Below, piece after piece: positions 25,116 through 35,425 of a stretch of DNA of 64,000 nt; the stretch's first letter is position 1; each line of letters starts with the position of its first letter. The stretch spans positions 1-64,000 of the forward strand of contig VAYS01000030.1 in the NCBI GenBank assembly GCA_005883215.1. Reading direction: 5' to 3'. Source of the stretch: Actinomycetota bacterium (GTDB taxonomy: Bacteria > Actinomycetota > Thermoleophilia > Solirubrobacterales > Solirubrobacteraceae). Both the position numbers and the translations under genes were made by a program. A model generated the notes under the pieces. That model searched no databases. It saw only the letters and a program-made list of their open reading frames with translations, and was not told the origin of the DNA.

Positions 25116-28100
25116 ATGCGTTATCTCCCCAATATCAAGGGTCTCTGCTCCAGCTCGCCTCGGGGGCGGCGCCGCGGCGCATCGCGGAAGCTCGTGACCG
25201 CGGCGCTTTCGGTCGGGCTCCTCAGTCTCGCCGCGGCGGCTCAGGCCCAGAACCCGCCTTCCGTCCCGAGCGCCACCGGCCCGATCCCAGCAGCTCCGGT
25301 CCCGACCCCAAACACGCCCTACACCCCAACCCCCAACAGCGGCGAGCAGAAGGATGGCGGGTCATGGACCTACTTCGGAGGGGTCCGCTTCAACTCCGAC
25401 GGCACCCCCCAAGCCGACGTGCCGGCCGATCATCCCAATCCGCCGGCGACGGTCGACTTCTACTCCGTCGCCTTTGGGAGCTCGACCAGCGGTCTCGCCG
25501 GAGGAGCCGCGTGTACTGACGGCACGCCAGCTTCGCAAGTCACCACCTGTGCGCGCCACCCCGCGATCTGGCGCTACACCAAGCACGGCGACGGCAGCGA
25601 GACCTGGACAGCCGATTCCCTCCCCGGCGCCGACAAGCCGGGCTTCGTGGGCGCGATCGCCTGGCTCCCCGGTTCAGATCGAGTCCTCGCCGTTGGGGGA
25701 ACAGCAGCTGTGGATGTGGAAGAACGGAGCCTTCTCCCAGGTCACGCACTTCGTCCACCCGGTCAGCACCGATCCAAAGAGCCCCGGATTCCTCTTTCGT
25801 GTCCGCCAGATCACCTTTCAGGCCGGCGATAAGCCCAGCATCAAGGCGGCGGCGGCAACCACCGGCTGCTGCGATCAGACGAATGTCGATCTGAACGCCG
25901 GCCCGCACGCCTCCGACAACAGTGGTCGTGTGCTGGTCTACGACGGGAGTCAGACAGGAGGCGGTCCGACCTGGTCCGTCCAGGCCCTGTACGAGCAAGG
26001 CCAAGGCGAAACGACCAGCCAGCAACCGCCGGCCACCCTGCCGGGACTTGACAGCTACTTCTCGCTCGCCTTCAGCCCGCCCCCCTTTGCCAACACGATC
26101 TCGGTCGTAGCCACGCCGGGCGGGCCGCCGCAGGCGAATGAGCCGGCCTCGCGAATCCTCGGCAAGATCAGTGTTGGCTCTGCCTCAAGTGATGGCTCGG
26201 GCGGTTTGGGCCGGATCAACGACATCAATGCATTGGAGGCTCTGGTTGCGGATCCGGTGCTCGGCCCCAACGGATTGGGTACCACCGACGCAACCCGCGA
26301 AGCTGCCAATCCCCTCCTGACCACCCTCCATCTCGTCGCGGGTGACGGAGACCAGCTCTCCCCACCCGGCGGTCTGGGGGCGCGCGCCAAGGGACCAGTC
26401 GCCGGAGGCGACGGCTTCCTCGACTGGGTCGTCGGCGAGCTCGGCTCCAATCAGGAAGCCGCCGCGTACACGACGACCGCTGAGCCGCGCGCCGTCACGG
26501 GCCAGGCTCCCAACCCCGTCGACTGCGGCTCGCAAAGCGTCACGAGCGCTCCTCTGAGCTGCAAGGCGACCGACACCAACAGTCTTCAGGCTCAGGTGGC
26601 GTCTAGAGCCCTGTTCTACCTGCCCACCTATCGCCTCAACGCCTTCACGACGGTCGGAGACAGCGCCGTCGGCTGGGCCGTGGGAGACAAGGGCGCCATC
26701 TGGAAGCTCGGCACTGGAGCAAACGGCGGCGGTGTGAACGAGCCCCAGCCGCCGCGGCTCGGCTCCTCTCAGCCCTCCAGTCTGCCCGACCGCAGCGCCT
26801 ATGACGGCTACCGCCCGATGCCCGCGGCAGCTGCGGCCGGGACCGTGCCCCCGCTCGCCAGCCGCCCGATAGTGGCGCACTCGAGCGTCGCGCCCTTCCC
26901 TGCGGGATCACCCGAGCTGGACCAGCCCGAGAGCCAGCGACCCGAGGATGTCGCCGCAATGATAATGAGCCGCGAGGGCAACGAGGGGTGGGCGCTAGGA
27001 GCTCAGAACCCAAACGGTACCACGACCCTCTTTCACTACGACGGGCTCCATTGGAGCCGCTGCGCGCCCCAGTCCCAAGCGAGCCAACTCCCCGCCGACG
27101 ACGCGTGCGCAGGCCTCGGGCCCATCCAGGCGAACAACATCAACATCGCCGCCGCGGCTCGCGTTCCGGTCGAGAATGACCAGAATGCGTCCAATCCGGA
27201 CGACTTCGAGGTCTATGCGATCGGTGGGTCGGGGTACGCAATCGACTCGACGCATGGCGGTTTGCCCGTTCTGCACTATCGCGCAGGAAGGTGGGAGATA
27301 GACAAGGACAGCTCGCTCAGCCTTGCCAATGCCCTGAACGGCGGCAACGTCACTCCCTCGGGCGCTTCCTCGCTCGCGTTCACCTCGCCGAAGGACGGCT
27401 GGTTTGTCAGCAACCGAGGGGTGGTCGTTCACTTCGACGGCAGCACCTGGAGGGCGTGCGCCGGCGGAGAGCAGCCGTGCGGCGATCCCCAAAACCTCCT
27501 TGCCGGCTTTCAGAGCAACCCCAACAGCCTGACCGTCGTCGGGCGCCGGGTCTATCTCTACGGGACACGCACCGGGCAGGCCTCCGGGCAGGGCGTTCCC
27601 GTAGGCGCCGTTCAATTTCCCCTGATCCTCTATCGCGACACCGACAGGCCTTGCGGCTCGTCGGACCAGTCGGGTTGCTGGCGCTCTGATGACGGCGGCT
27701 TGGACCCCGCTAAGGCGGGCGACGGCAACCCCGACGACGGCGGCATGGTTAGCAGCCTCTCCGTTGCCCACAACGCCGACGGCGGCTACTCCGGCTGGGC
27801 GGTGGGGCGCTACGGCCTTCGCGCCGAGCAGGCCGCCTCCATCCCCGACGCGGGGGCCCTGCACCTCGGTAAGGGTCCTGACGGCAAGTACGCGTGGAGC
27901 CGCTGGTCGGCCTCCGATGCCATCCGCGATTACCTCGTCGAGCCGCTCAACAACTCGCGCTCTGGCGTGTTCGGCCCGGCGAGCGGAGTGCCTGGCGTTA
28001 TCGCGCTTCCCAGCGACAAGGGCGATGGGCCCGCATACGTGGCTCCCAACGTCGTCGCCCTCAACGCTGATGGGCCATTACTCCAGTTCGCACCGGGCGC

Positions 28101-31100
28101 TTCACGCTGGCAGACGCTCGGGTCTCCTTTCTCTCCGATCGAGAACCAGGCCAACCTCGACTCGCTCGCCCAGGTCGGGGAGTTCCAAGCCCTGGCGCCC
28201 GACAACCAGGGTGGCTTTTGGATTGCTCTGCGTGGCCCGCAGAGCGGTGGAGCCAGCCAGTCTGGACTGCACTACAACCCGGGGATCTACTTTTACCACT
28301 ACGCCAAGCAGGCGCCGCAGCCCGTTTTCGACGACGCCCCTCATCCGATCCGCGAGCCGATCACCGCGACGGCGGCGGGAGGCGACGGCAGCTTCTGGGT
28401 CGCAACCGCTACGAGCATTGTCTATCGCTACGACCGATTGACTGGCTGGGACAGGGTCAACCTCAGGGGCTGGGACCTGGGGCGCGGGGTCGGCCGCGGC
28501 GCCTCGGCCAAGGCGATCGCGGTTGGCACCGACGGGCGCGGCATAGTCGTCGGCGATAGTGGGAGGATCGGCGACATCTCGGCGGCGGGTGGGGTGCTCG
28601 ATCCAGTAGCGGGAGTCAAGTGCCCGGCTTCGCCCTGTGGGACGACCTACGATCTGCGTGCGGCGGCCGTCGCGCCAGCAGATGGGTCTGCGATGGTCGC
28701 CGGTGCTGGCCGTGCCCTGCTCTGGCGCCCGCCGGGCGGGGGGTTCGCACCGATCTCGAAGCCAAGCGATATCTCTCCGGCGACCATCTTCACCGGCGTG
28801 TCTCTGCCACAGTCGGATCGGGCGTGGCTGACTACGGATTCAGGGGCGGTGTTCGCCGGGCAGCGCTCCGGCGGTGATTGGAGCTGGCGCGCTGAGAATG
28901 TCGACCCCCAGGGCCACGTCCTCAACCAGGGGCCTGCCGGACGTCCGCTCGCCCTTAGGGGGATCGCGATCGACGGCTCGGGGAGGGGGTTTGCCGTCGG
29001 CGACCACGGTCTGCTCTTGCAGCGCACCGGCGATGGCGCCCAGCCATGGCAGCGGCTCAGGACTCCCTACCTCGAGGACTTCTCCTCGGTTGCCCTTCCG
29101 GCCGGCGGAGGCCCGGGGGCCCTAGTCGGAGGCGAGTACGGCCAGATCCTGACCTACGTCGACGGGCGCTTCGAGGTCGCCCGTCCGGCAGATCCCTACG
29201 ATCCGATCGTCAACGGTGGCTCCTCCGGCGCCGGAGCGGTAGTCGGCCTGGCCATCGTCCCAGGATACGGTTCGAATGAGATCGAGGCTTGGGCCGCCGA
29301 GCAGCTGCCGTTCAACACGAGCCAACAGAGCAGCGCCATCTACAGCCGTAATCCGGCACCCGAGGCCCTGCTGCATTACACGAGCACGCCCGGCGATCCC
29401 CTTCTCGACGCCGCCAACCGTGTCAAACCGTTGCCGGATACACCTGCTCCGCGGCCAGGGGAGGTCAGCTTCGCGGTCTTTGGCAAGTCGGACTGTCAAC
29501 TTCCCTCGAGTCGAACCTGCCCGGAGACCACGGGAACGAACCAATTCAACCAGGTGCTGCAGCAGCGTGTCGTCGACGCAATCACCCAGGCGCACAGAGA
29601 TGGAGGGCCGCAATTCGCGCTGTTCACCGGCGACGCGAACGATTCGGCCGGGACCGGCGGAGTCAGGGGGCGGCCGACCGCGTCGGCCAACCTGCCCGCA
29701 GGCCAGCCAGACATCGTGCACGACCGTTGGGCTGAGCTCGTGGCCAGCCAGTTGCAGGGGCAGGGTGTCCCCGTGTTTGGTGCGATTGGCGCCGCTGACC
29801 TCTCCAAGGCCCAAGGCTGCCAGGGAGAGAGCTGTGCTTCGGTCGGCGGGCTCCTGAATAATTCCTGGCGAGACGCACTGGCGGCCATGCCCGGGCCGTG
29901 GGGTGCGCCAGGCAACTCGCCAGCCTCTGGCAGCGGGCTTTCCTTCGAACCGTTCAATAGTGGCGGCCAAGAGCTCCCCAACGGAGGAGCGCACACGCAT
30001 TACGCAGTCGACGTCAAACGGAATGGCAGGCCCGTCGTGCGCCTCGTGGTTGCCGATACCTCCCGTGGCTCGCTTAACGCTTCTGATGCACAGCAGAACC
30101 CGGTCGACTCACAGACGACCTGGCTCGGGGCTGCCCTGACACGGCCGGGCGACGAGCAAGCCGTCGTCGTCTCGAACACTCCGACCTACAGTTACGATCC
30201 ACAGCTCACGACGGGTACCGAGTCCGACGGAGCGGCATTCGACTCCCTGATGCTGCAGAACCGGGTAAATGCCGTGGTGTCCGGCCGTCTCGGGTGGAAC
30301 GGGCTCTACTACACGCTCGCACCATCGGTCTATTACCCTTGCCCCGGCGGGTCCTATCCCGATCCGGGCTACGTCCCGGACCCCAACCAGCCTCCCCAAT
30401 GCGCGCCCGGACAGACCGGCAGCATGCCCGCGGCGAGCCAGCTGGCGTCAACGCTCCAGGGGAGTGGCCCCCCGCCGGCGCCGGTTCCCGTCGCTGTGCC
30501 GGGGACGGTCCAGAACGTTCGAGGAGTTGTGCCGGTCGTCGTTTCGGGTTCGGCGGGCGGCAAGTTCGGACCGGGGGGTCAGGCGGATCCCTCGAGCTCG
30601 ACAGCGGGCGGCTACTGGCACGGTTACTCGATCGTGCGCCTGCCCCAGGATGGGCAGCCGGGCGAGATGATCGTCGAGCAGCGGCCGATCTTTGACTGGA
30701 TCGGCCTCACGGCCACCGCGCACGCGATCAACCCCAACCGAACCCTGACCCTGAACGGCTTTGGGCGTGAGGCGGCGGGGACGGACACACCCCTCCAATA
30801 CGACAGCCTCAACTCACCGGCGATCACTCACCGCTACGACCTCCTCAAGGCCGATCCACAGCGGCCCTACCTTCCGGCTGCTAATGCCGACGGCAGCTAC
30901 CAGCCCTTCGATGCGAAGATCGGGCAGATCGATCAAGCCGGAAGGATCAGCGCCAAGGGCGGCGATCATCCGCCGACCTACGCCATCGCCATGCTCTCAG
31001 CCGGGAACAAAGCCGCGGTCTGGCCGCTGGTCTTCGCGCCATCCAAGACCTTCCATCCGCGGGCGGCCCAACCTGGAGGGGGCCTCTCTTCGGAGACCTT

Positions 31101-31770
31101 CGAGTCGCCGCCGGTCCCGCCGATCCGCGTTGACTCACGGCTTCCCACCTCGCTCCCCTCGCCGCCCCGTCCGCCCGCGGTGACGACTCCGCCGGCGCTT
31201 CTCAGCCCATCGCTGCCATCCTTGCCGCCGTTGACCAGGCCTTCGGCGAACCCGCCGCCCCCGCCTGCGCCCCCGGCACCGCCGGTCACCGCGCCGTCGT
31301 CGGCGCTGCAGGTGAGTGTCTCCGAACCCACCGAGAGCGTGGCGCCGCCCAGCAGCGTCATTCCGCCCCCTGCGCCGCCGATCCAGCCGGCCCCGCCCGG
31401 CGGCGCCCGGCGCGAGGCCCGCCAGCGCCAAGCGGCGGCGGCCAAGTCCGAGGAGGGGAGCCCCGAGGCCCAGGACGCCGAAGCCAGCGCGGGTGATGGT
31501 TCTTCGGGCACGCAGTCGTCGAGCACGCGCCGCCGGCCCGAGCGCTACGGCGAGCGCCCTGATTCCCAGCCGCTGGCCTTCACCGCGCGCGACCGGGCTT
31601 CTCCGTCGCCATGGTCCAACGGCGCGGTCGATGTCGGCGGTCTCGTGCTCGCTGCAATCGTCTTCGCGTTGGGCTGGAGCGTGATCAAGCCGAGAGCGCG
31701 TCGTCGCGAGCCCCCGATCCCGGCACCGGCCTGGGCAAGGCACACAAGGAGAAGGAGCAGCTGGAGGTGA
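25116..31770 (+). pseudogene. Very large exported, C-terminally anchored protein; single frameshift
   Basis: Two frames join near 25700 at a GGGGG run: frame one supplies the signal peptide (KLVTAALSVGLLSLAAAAQA) and ~195 residues, the second continues LWMWKNGAFSQVTHFVHPVS for ~2,020 more. The combined product is about 2,215 residues. Most of it is propeller-like repeats (GWAVGDKGAIWKL, GRGFAVGDHGLLL). A calcineurin-like phosphoesterase domain lies late (SFAVFGKSDC, FALFTGDANDSAG, VPVFGAIGAADLS), with its GNHD site degenerate. A Pro-rich stretch precedes a transmembrane anchor (LVLAAIVFALGWSVI) and basic tail. Because 2,000 codons stay open after the shift, a sequencing error or recent mutation is more likely than old decay. 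Coupled to the next gene (GTGA). Confidence 0.8.
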
Positions 31771-32612
31771 CCTCTGGCCCGCTAGGCCAGCGCCTCCCTC
31801 TCGGCGCCGCGGCGGCTGTCGTCGCGCTTCTGGCCGAGGGTTGTGGCGGCTCCGGGCAGCAAGTCGCGCCGGCAACGCCGGCGTCGACGACTCCTCATCA
31901 AGCCGGGCAGGGGCAGACATCTGCTGCGTCAGCGGCCACGCAGGGGCAACAGGACGCCACCACAGCTCGGCAGGCCGGGACGACGGGTCCTCACGGCGCG
32001 CCGCACCGCCGCGATCGAAAGCGGCCCCGGCCCCAACGCAGGCAGGCACTTGAGAACCTGCCCCCCGATACCCGCGTGAAAACTGCCAAAGCGGCCGCGA
32101 GCACGGCTGCGCTCGTCAGTGGGTTCACAAACCCCGTGATCCACGTAGATGCACGGGCGACAATCGTGGAGATCGGCATTGCCCCGGACCAAGCCTGCCG
32201 TGCGCGCGCGGGTGAGCAAAGGACGATCGCCGCCCGAGTGCGCAAAGCGGTTCCCTTTGTCCGTGAAGTCCGAGCCCGGGTCGGAGCTAGCACGCTTAGC
32301 GCCTATGCCGCGTCGCACTGCCGTCAGGTCCAACTACCACGCGGGCCGGGCAGCGTTGCCTACCTGAGATCGGGCTATCAGCGAGGGACGGCCGGTCCGA
32401 TCAGGATCCGCGGCCCGCGGTGGAGTCTTGCCTACGACAACAGCGGCGCCTTCCTGCAGATCCTCGTCTACAAGAGCGGCAGGCTCACCTCGGACTTCGT
32501 CTCTGTGACCTCTCAGGGCGCGGGCATCAAGACCTTCCACGGATCGGGTCGGCTCACACTGAAGATCACCGCCGCGGGCAAGTGGAGAATCCAGCTCCGC
32601 GACCGAGCGTGA
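31767..32612 (+). CDS. Exported protein, first of a paralogous pair
   Basis: A 281-residue protein. The N-terminus (LPLGAAAAVVALLAEGCGG) is signal-like, with a Cys but a poor lipobox. A Thr/Gln/Ala-rich spacer runs to residue ~110. The C-terminal ~170 residues form a domain with three Cys (QACRARAGEQ, ASHCRQVQ) ending GAGIKTFHGSGRLTLKI and IQLRDRA, shared with the next gene. Unrecognised family. The GTG overlaps the stop of the giant anchored gene, and the next gene follows after nine bases, so all three form one operon. It probably works at the cell surface with the giant protein. Confidence 0.7.
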   Translation: MTSGPLGQRLPLGAAAAVVALLAEGCGGSGQQVAPATPASTTPHQAGQGQTSAASAATQGQQDATTARQAGTTGPHGAPHRRDRKRPRPQRRQALENLPPDTRVKTAKAAASTAALVSGFTNPVIHVDARATIVEIGIAPDQACRARAGEQRTIAARVRKAVPFVREVRARVGASTLSAYAASHCRQVQLPRGPGSVAYLRSGYQRGTAGPIRIRGPRWSLAYDNSGAFLQILVYKSGRLTSDFVSVTSQGAGIKTFHGSGRLTLKITAAGKWRIQLRDRA

Positions 32613-32621
32613 AAATCGGTC

Positions 32622-33452
32622 GTGCCGGGGGTACGCAGCCAAATCGGACTAGGCGCTTTCCGACGCCTGCTCTCAGCGGGGGCTTTCGTCGCGGCACTAG
32701 GTGTGGCGCTCGGAGCCTGTGGCGACGCGCAGAGCCACGACGGCACATCTCTGCGCTCTGCGCGGTCTACGGTGACGCAGCCCGCGGGCAGCGATCAGGC
32801 ACCGGCGGCCACTGAGCCGAATGCACCGCCGGTCAAGCCTCCGCCGGCGCCTAGGTTAGGTCAGCCGCCCCAACCCCCGCACATCGCGCTGGCGGGCCTG
32901 CCCGTGGCCCGACGGATCGCCCTCGCCGAGCGCGTTGCGGGCCAGGTCCTCGGTCCGCTGGGTTTTAAGCACGCTTCGGCCAGGGCGAGCCAGGGCGGCG
33001 CGGTTCTGAGCATCGTCTTCCCGCGCCGTCAAGCGTGTAAGGCCTCGCCCACCGTCCAGGCGGCCATCCTCAGGGACACAACTCGAGTTGCGCCCTACGT
33101 GCATCAGATCATCATGACGACCCGGGCGACTCCAGCGCCCCTGGCCAGCTATGTCGCACTCCACTGTCGCCATGCCTCTGGCGCCCAGGTGGCCGGGCCC
33201 GTGGTGCTCGACCAGACAGGTTCGGGAGCCGCCTCGACGGCGACATTCGCCATCAGCTCGCGGCGATGGACGGTGGCCTTTGACAACAGCGAGACGCTGC
33301 AGATACAGGTGCTCGGCGCCCACGCCCTCCTGGGCACTCTGGCGGCTTCGGACCCAGGAGCGGGGCAGAAATCATTCCGGGGTCCGGGACGTTTCCACCT
33401 GCAGATCATCGGCGCACGAGGATGGACGGTCCAGGTCCGGGACGGGGCCTAG
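32622..33452 (+). CDS. Lipoprotein, second of a paralogous pair
   Basis: A 276-residue lipoprotein with a good signal (GAFVAALGVALGAC). A Pro-rich spacer follows to residue ~85. The C-terminal domain resembles that of the preceding gene: RRQACKAS, VALHCRHA, a RWTVAFDNS strand and the ending GAGQKSFRGPGRFHLQI with VQVRDGA. Two Cys are conserved between the pair. Function unknown. The start is GTG at 32622. Confidence 0.72.
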   Translation: MPGVRSQIGLGAFRRLLSAGAFVAALGVALGACGDAQSHDGTSLRSARSTVTQPAGSDQAPAATEPNAPPVKPPPAPRLGQPPQPPHIALAGLPVARRIALAERVAGQVLGPLGFKHASARASQGGAVLSIVFPRRQACKASPTVQAAILRDTTRVAPYVHQIIMTTRATPAPLASYVALHCRHASGAQVAGPVVLDQTGSGAASTATFAISSRRWTVAFDNSETLQIQVLGAHALLGTLAASDPGAGQKSFRGPGRFHLQIIGARGWTVQVRDGA

Positions 33453-33473
33453 ATTCAAGAGGGAACCGACTGC

Positions 33474-34622
33474 CTAACGGTGAGCGTCGAGGAGCTGATC
33501 GAACTGGCGTAGCTCGTTGCTCGAGACGCTCCTCGGACTGCCAAAGACGACTCCCTGGTTGGCTCGACGGCCGCGAAGCGATTGCAGGTAGCGCACCAGC
33601 TCGGCGGGCAAGGCATCTGCTTGAGAGGTCAACAGCAGCGGCGCTTCTGGGCCAGAGCCCGCTAGGGTCAAGGCGCCCAACGCATCGCCCCAATCATGGG
33701 CGTTGACCAGCGAGATGTTCGACGGCCCTTGGCGTAGCCCCCAGCCGAAGCCCGTCTGTGGGTCCCGATAACGGGCAAAGGCGATGGCGTTGGCAATGGG
33801 CGTGGACCCTGCGATGCGCACAACCCGCCCGTATCGGCCGAGCTCGCCAAGGGCGGCATTGGAAACGATCTGCTTCGGCCCGGCGACGTAGATCGTCGGG
33901 GTCTCCAGGCGCAGCTTGTGCCGCTGCAGCAGTAGCGCCCTGGTGGCTGCTGGGACGAGGTCTCGCCCAACGTAGGCTAGGGTATCCCCGCTGTAGGCGC
34001 TCCATGCCGCGGCCGGCAGCGCGTAGGCGGGATCTTCGGACGAGACGATCACGACCTCGCTGGAATAGGCGCCGGCGAAACCTCCCCGGAAGGGGACCAG
34101 CTTGGCCGCCAGCGAAGAGGCGGTCGCTGCCTGGAGTTGAGCTGCCTGCACGCCATGCTGCTGCAAGAAGCCGAAAACATCGCGGCTGACGTCGCCCAGC
34201 ACGACTGCCCCGAGCCCGCGGGAGCGGGGAAGATTTCTCGTGCGCAGGCGAGAAACGAGATCCTCGGTAGCCGCGGGAACGAAGGCCCGGTTGAGCGCCA
34301 GGATCGCGGCTGAGACCGGCGCGGCGGCAAACTGCGCCGCCAGCAGCGCCTCCTGCCAGCGATCCGAGCGCACGAACAGCCAGCCATTCGGGGTCTTGCG
34401 CCCCGGGGGATAGGCCGTGAGCGCGGCGGCGGCGGCAATGTCCGCACTCGATAGGCCGCCGATGCGAATGACATTGCGTCCCGCCTCACCGATCCCGGCG
34501 GCAGGTGCCTTGGGCAGGGCCGGGGCGTGTGACCTGCTGCCGCAGCCGGCCGTCGCAGCCATCGAGACGACCGCGATGATCAGCGCCCAAGGGGATAAGC
34601 CACGCGCCAAGAGAAGTCCCAT
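33474..34622 (-). CDS. Cell-wall-binding repeat 2 (CWB2)-type lipoprotein
   Basis: A 382-residue lipoprotein; the signal ALIIAVVSMAATAGC has a lipobox. The mature part consists of CWB2-like repeats: NVIRIGGLSSADIAAAAALT, GAVVLGDVSRDVFGF, PTIYVAGPKQIVSNAALGEL, VVRIAGSTPIANAIAFARY and APLLLTSQADALPAELVRYL. CWB2 repeats attach surface proteins to secondary wall polymers, typically in threes. It is convergent with the preceding lipoprotein gene and divergent from the gene at 34700. No GTCAC-type promoter is seen upstream. Confidence 0.78.
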   Translation of the reverse strand: MGLLLARGLSPWALIIAVVSMAATAGCGSRSHAPALPKAPAAGIGEAGRNVIRIGGLSSADIAAAAALTAYPPGRKTPNGWLFVRSDRWQEALLAAQFAAAPVSAAILALNRAFVPAATEDLVSRLRTRNLPRSRGLGAVVLGDVSRDVFGFLQQHGVQAAQLQAATASSLAAKLVPFRGGFAGAYSSEVVIVSSEDPAYALPAAAWSAYSGDTLAYVGRDLVPAATRALLLQRHKLRLETPTIYVAGPKQIVSNAALGELGRYGRVVRIAGSTPIANAIAFARYRDPQTGFGWGLRQGPSNISLVNAHDWGDALGALTLAGSGPEAPLLLTSQADALPAELVRYLQSLRGRRANQGVVFGSPRSVSSNELRQFDQLLDAHR

Positions 34623-34662
34623 AATGCTCTCGCGGAACCGTATCCGCCTGCTTGTCGTGGCG

Positions 34663-34691
34663 TTGTGCTGGAAGCGCTAGTGTCGTATGAT
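34663..34691 (+). promoter_or_regulatory. Housekeeping-type promoter
   Basis: TTGTGC at 34663-34668, 17 bases, TATGAT at 34686-34691. The gene's GTG at 34700 would then be at or next to the transcript start. Confidence 0.5.
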
Positions 34692-34699
34692 CCTGGCGG

Positions 34700-35317
34700 G
34701 TGGCAGGGGTGCCACGTACTCAATCAGAGCGGTTGCTGTCCGCGATGGATGGCTCGCGGCACGATCGGTGGCCGGTGCTGAGCCGTTTCGCGAGGTTCTG
34801 TCTCGCTGGTTCGGTCGCCTGTGCGCTTGTCCTTGCATCGCCAGCCATGAGCTTGGCGTACCCATCTGACGTCGACGCCGTCTACACCGTGGCTTCGAAT
34901 CCGCTCGGCATCACATGCCGCCTCGAAGCTGCGGCCTACACGAAAGCCACTGGGGCCGGCTACGTAAACGGCGCCACCGACGAAACGTGCTCCGCCAATC
35001 TTTTCTGGATCGGGTCCTGGGATCAAGTCTATGGCGCCGATGTCGTCACGTCCTTTACTGCGCCAGGCTGGTTGCGGCCCTTGGATCAGGACCATCGAGG
35101 TGCTTGCTACCAGACCAACGGATGTGGCTCCTGGCACTGGACCTGGTGGGTGGCCGGCGACTGGCAGGTTTCAAATCACATCTCTCTTCAGCTCAGCCAG
35201 GGCTCCAACGGGGGCCCCTCGAATTGGTCGAGCTATCCGTCGCAATGCCGGGTGAGCAGCAGCGACAGCGACACCCTGGACTGCGACTTCGTCCAATACA
35301 TCACGATGCCTGCCTAG
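34700..35317 (+). CDS. Secreted Trp/Cys-rich protein
   Basis: A 205-residue exported protein. The signal peptide is FCLAGSVACALVLASPAMSLAYP. The mature part has about seven Cys and many aromatic residues (CSANLFWIGSWDQVYG, CGSWHWTWWVAGDWQVSN), suggesting a disulfide-stabilised extracellular protein. No family recognised. GTG 34700 would give a leaderless mRNA from the promoter just upstream; ATG 34745 is an equally good start and would still leave a signal peptide. Divergent from the CWB2 lipoprotein gene. Confidence 0.7.
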   Translation: MAGVPRTQSERLLSAMDGSRHDRWPVLSRFARFCLAGSVACALVLASPAMSLAYPSDVDAVYTVASNPLGITCRLEAAAYTKATGAGYVNGATDETCSANLFWIGSWDQVYGADVVTSFTAPGWLRPLDQDHRGACYQTNGCGSWHWTWWVAGDWQVSNHISLQLSQGSNGGPSNWSSYPSQCRVSSSDSDTLDCDFVQYITMPA

Positions 35318-35352
35318 GATCGTCCGAGCGCCGTCGGTGCTCACCCCGCGGC

Positions 35353-35383
35353 GTCACGTTTCCCGTGGCTTGAGCGTTATTCG
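35353..35383 (+). promoter_or_regulatory. Recurrent ECF-type promoter motif upstream of ftsH
   Basis: GTCAC at 35353-35357, 16 bases, GCGTTATTCG at 35374-35383, about 43 bases before the TTG start; GGAGG precedes that start. Confidence 0.6.
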
Positions 35384-35425
35384 CTCTAAGCAGGTTCCTA
35401 CGCCGGCATCGAGGAGGCACGGGTT

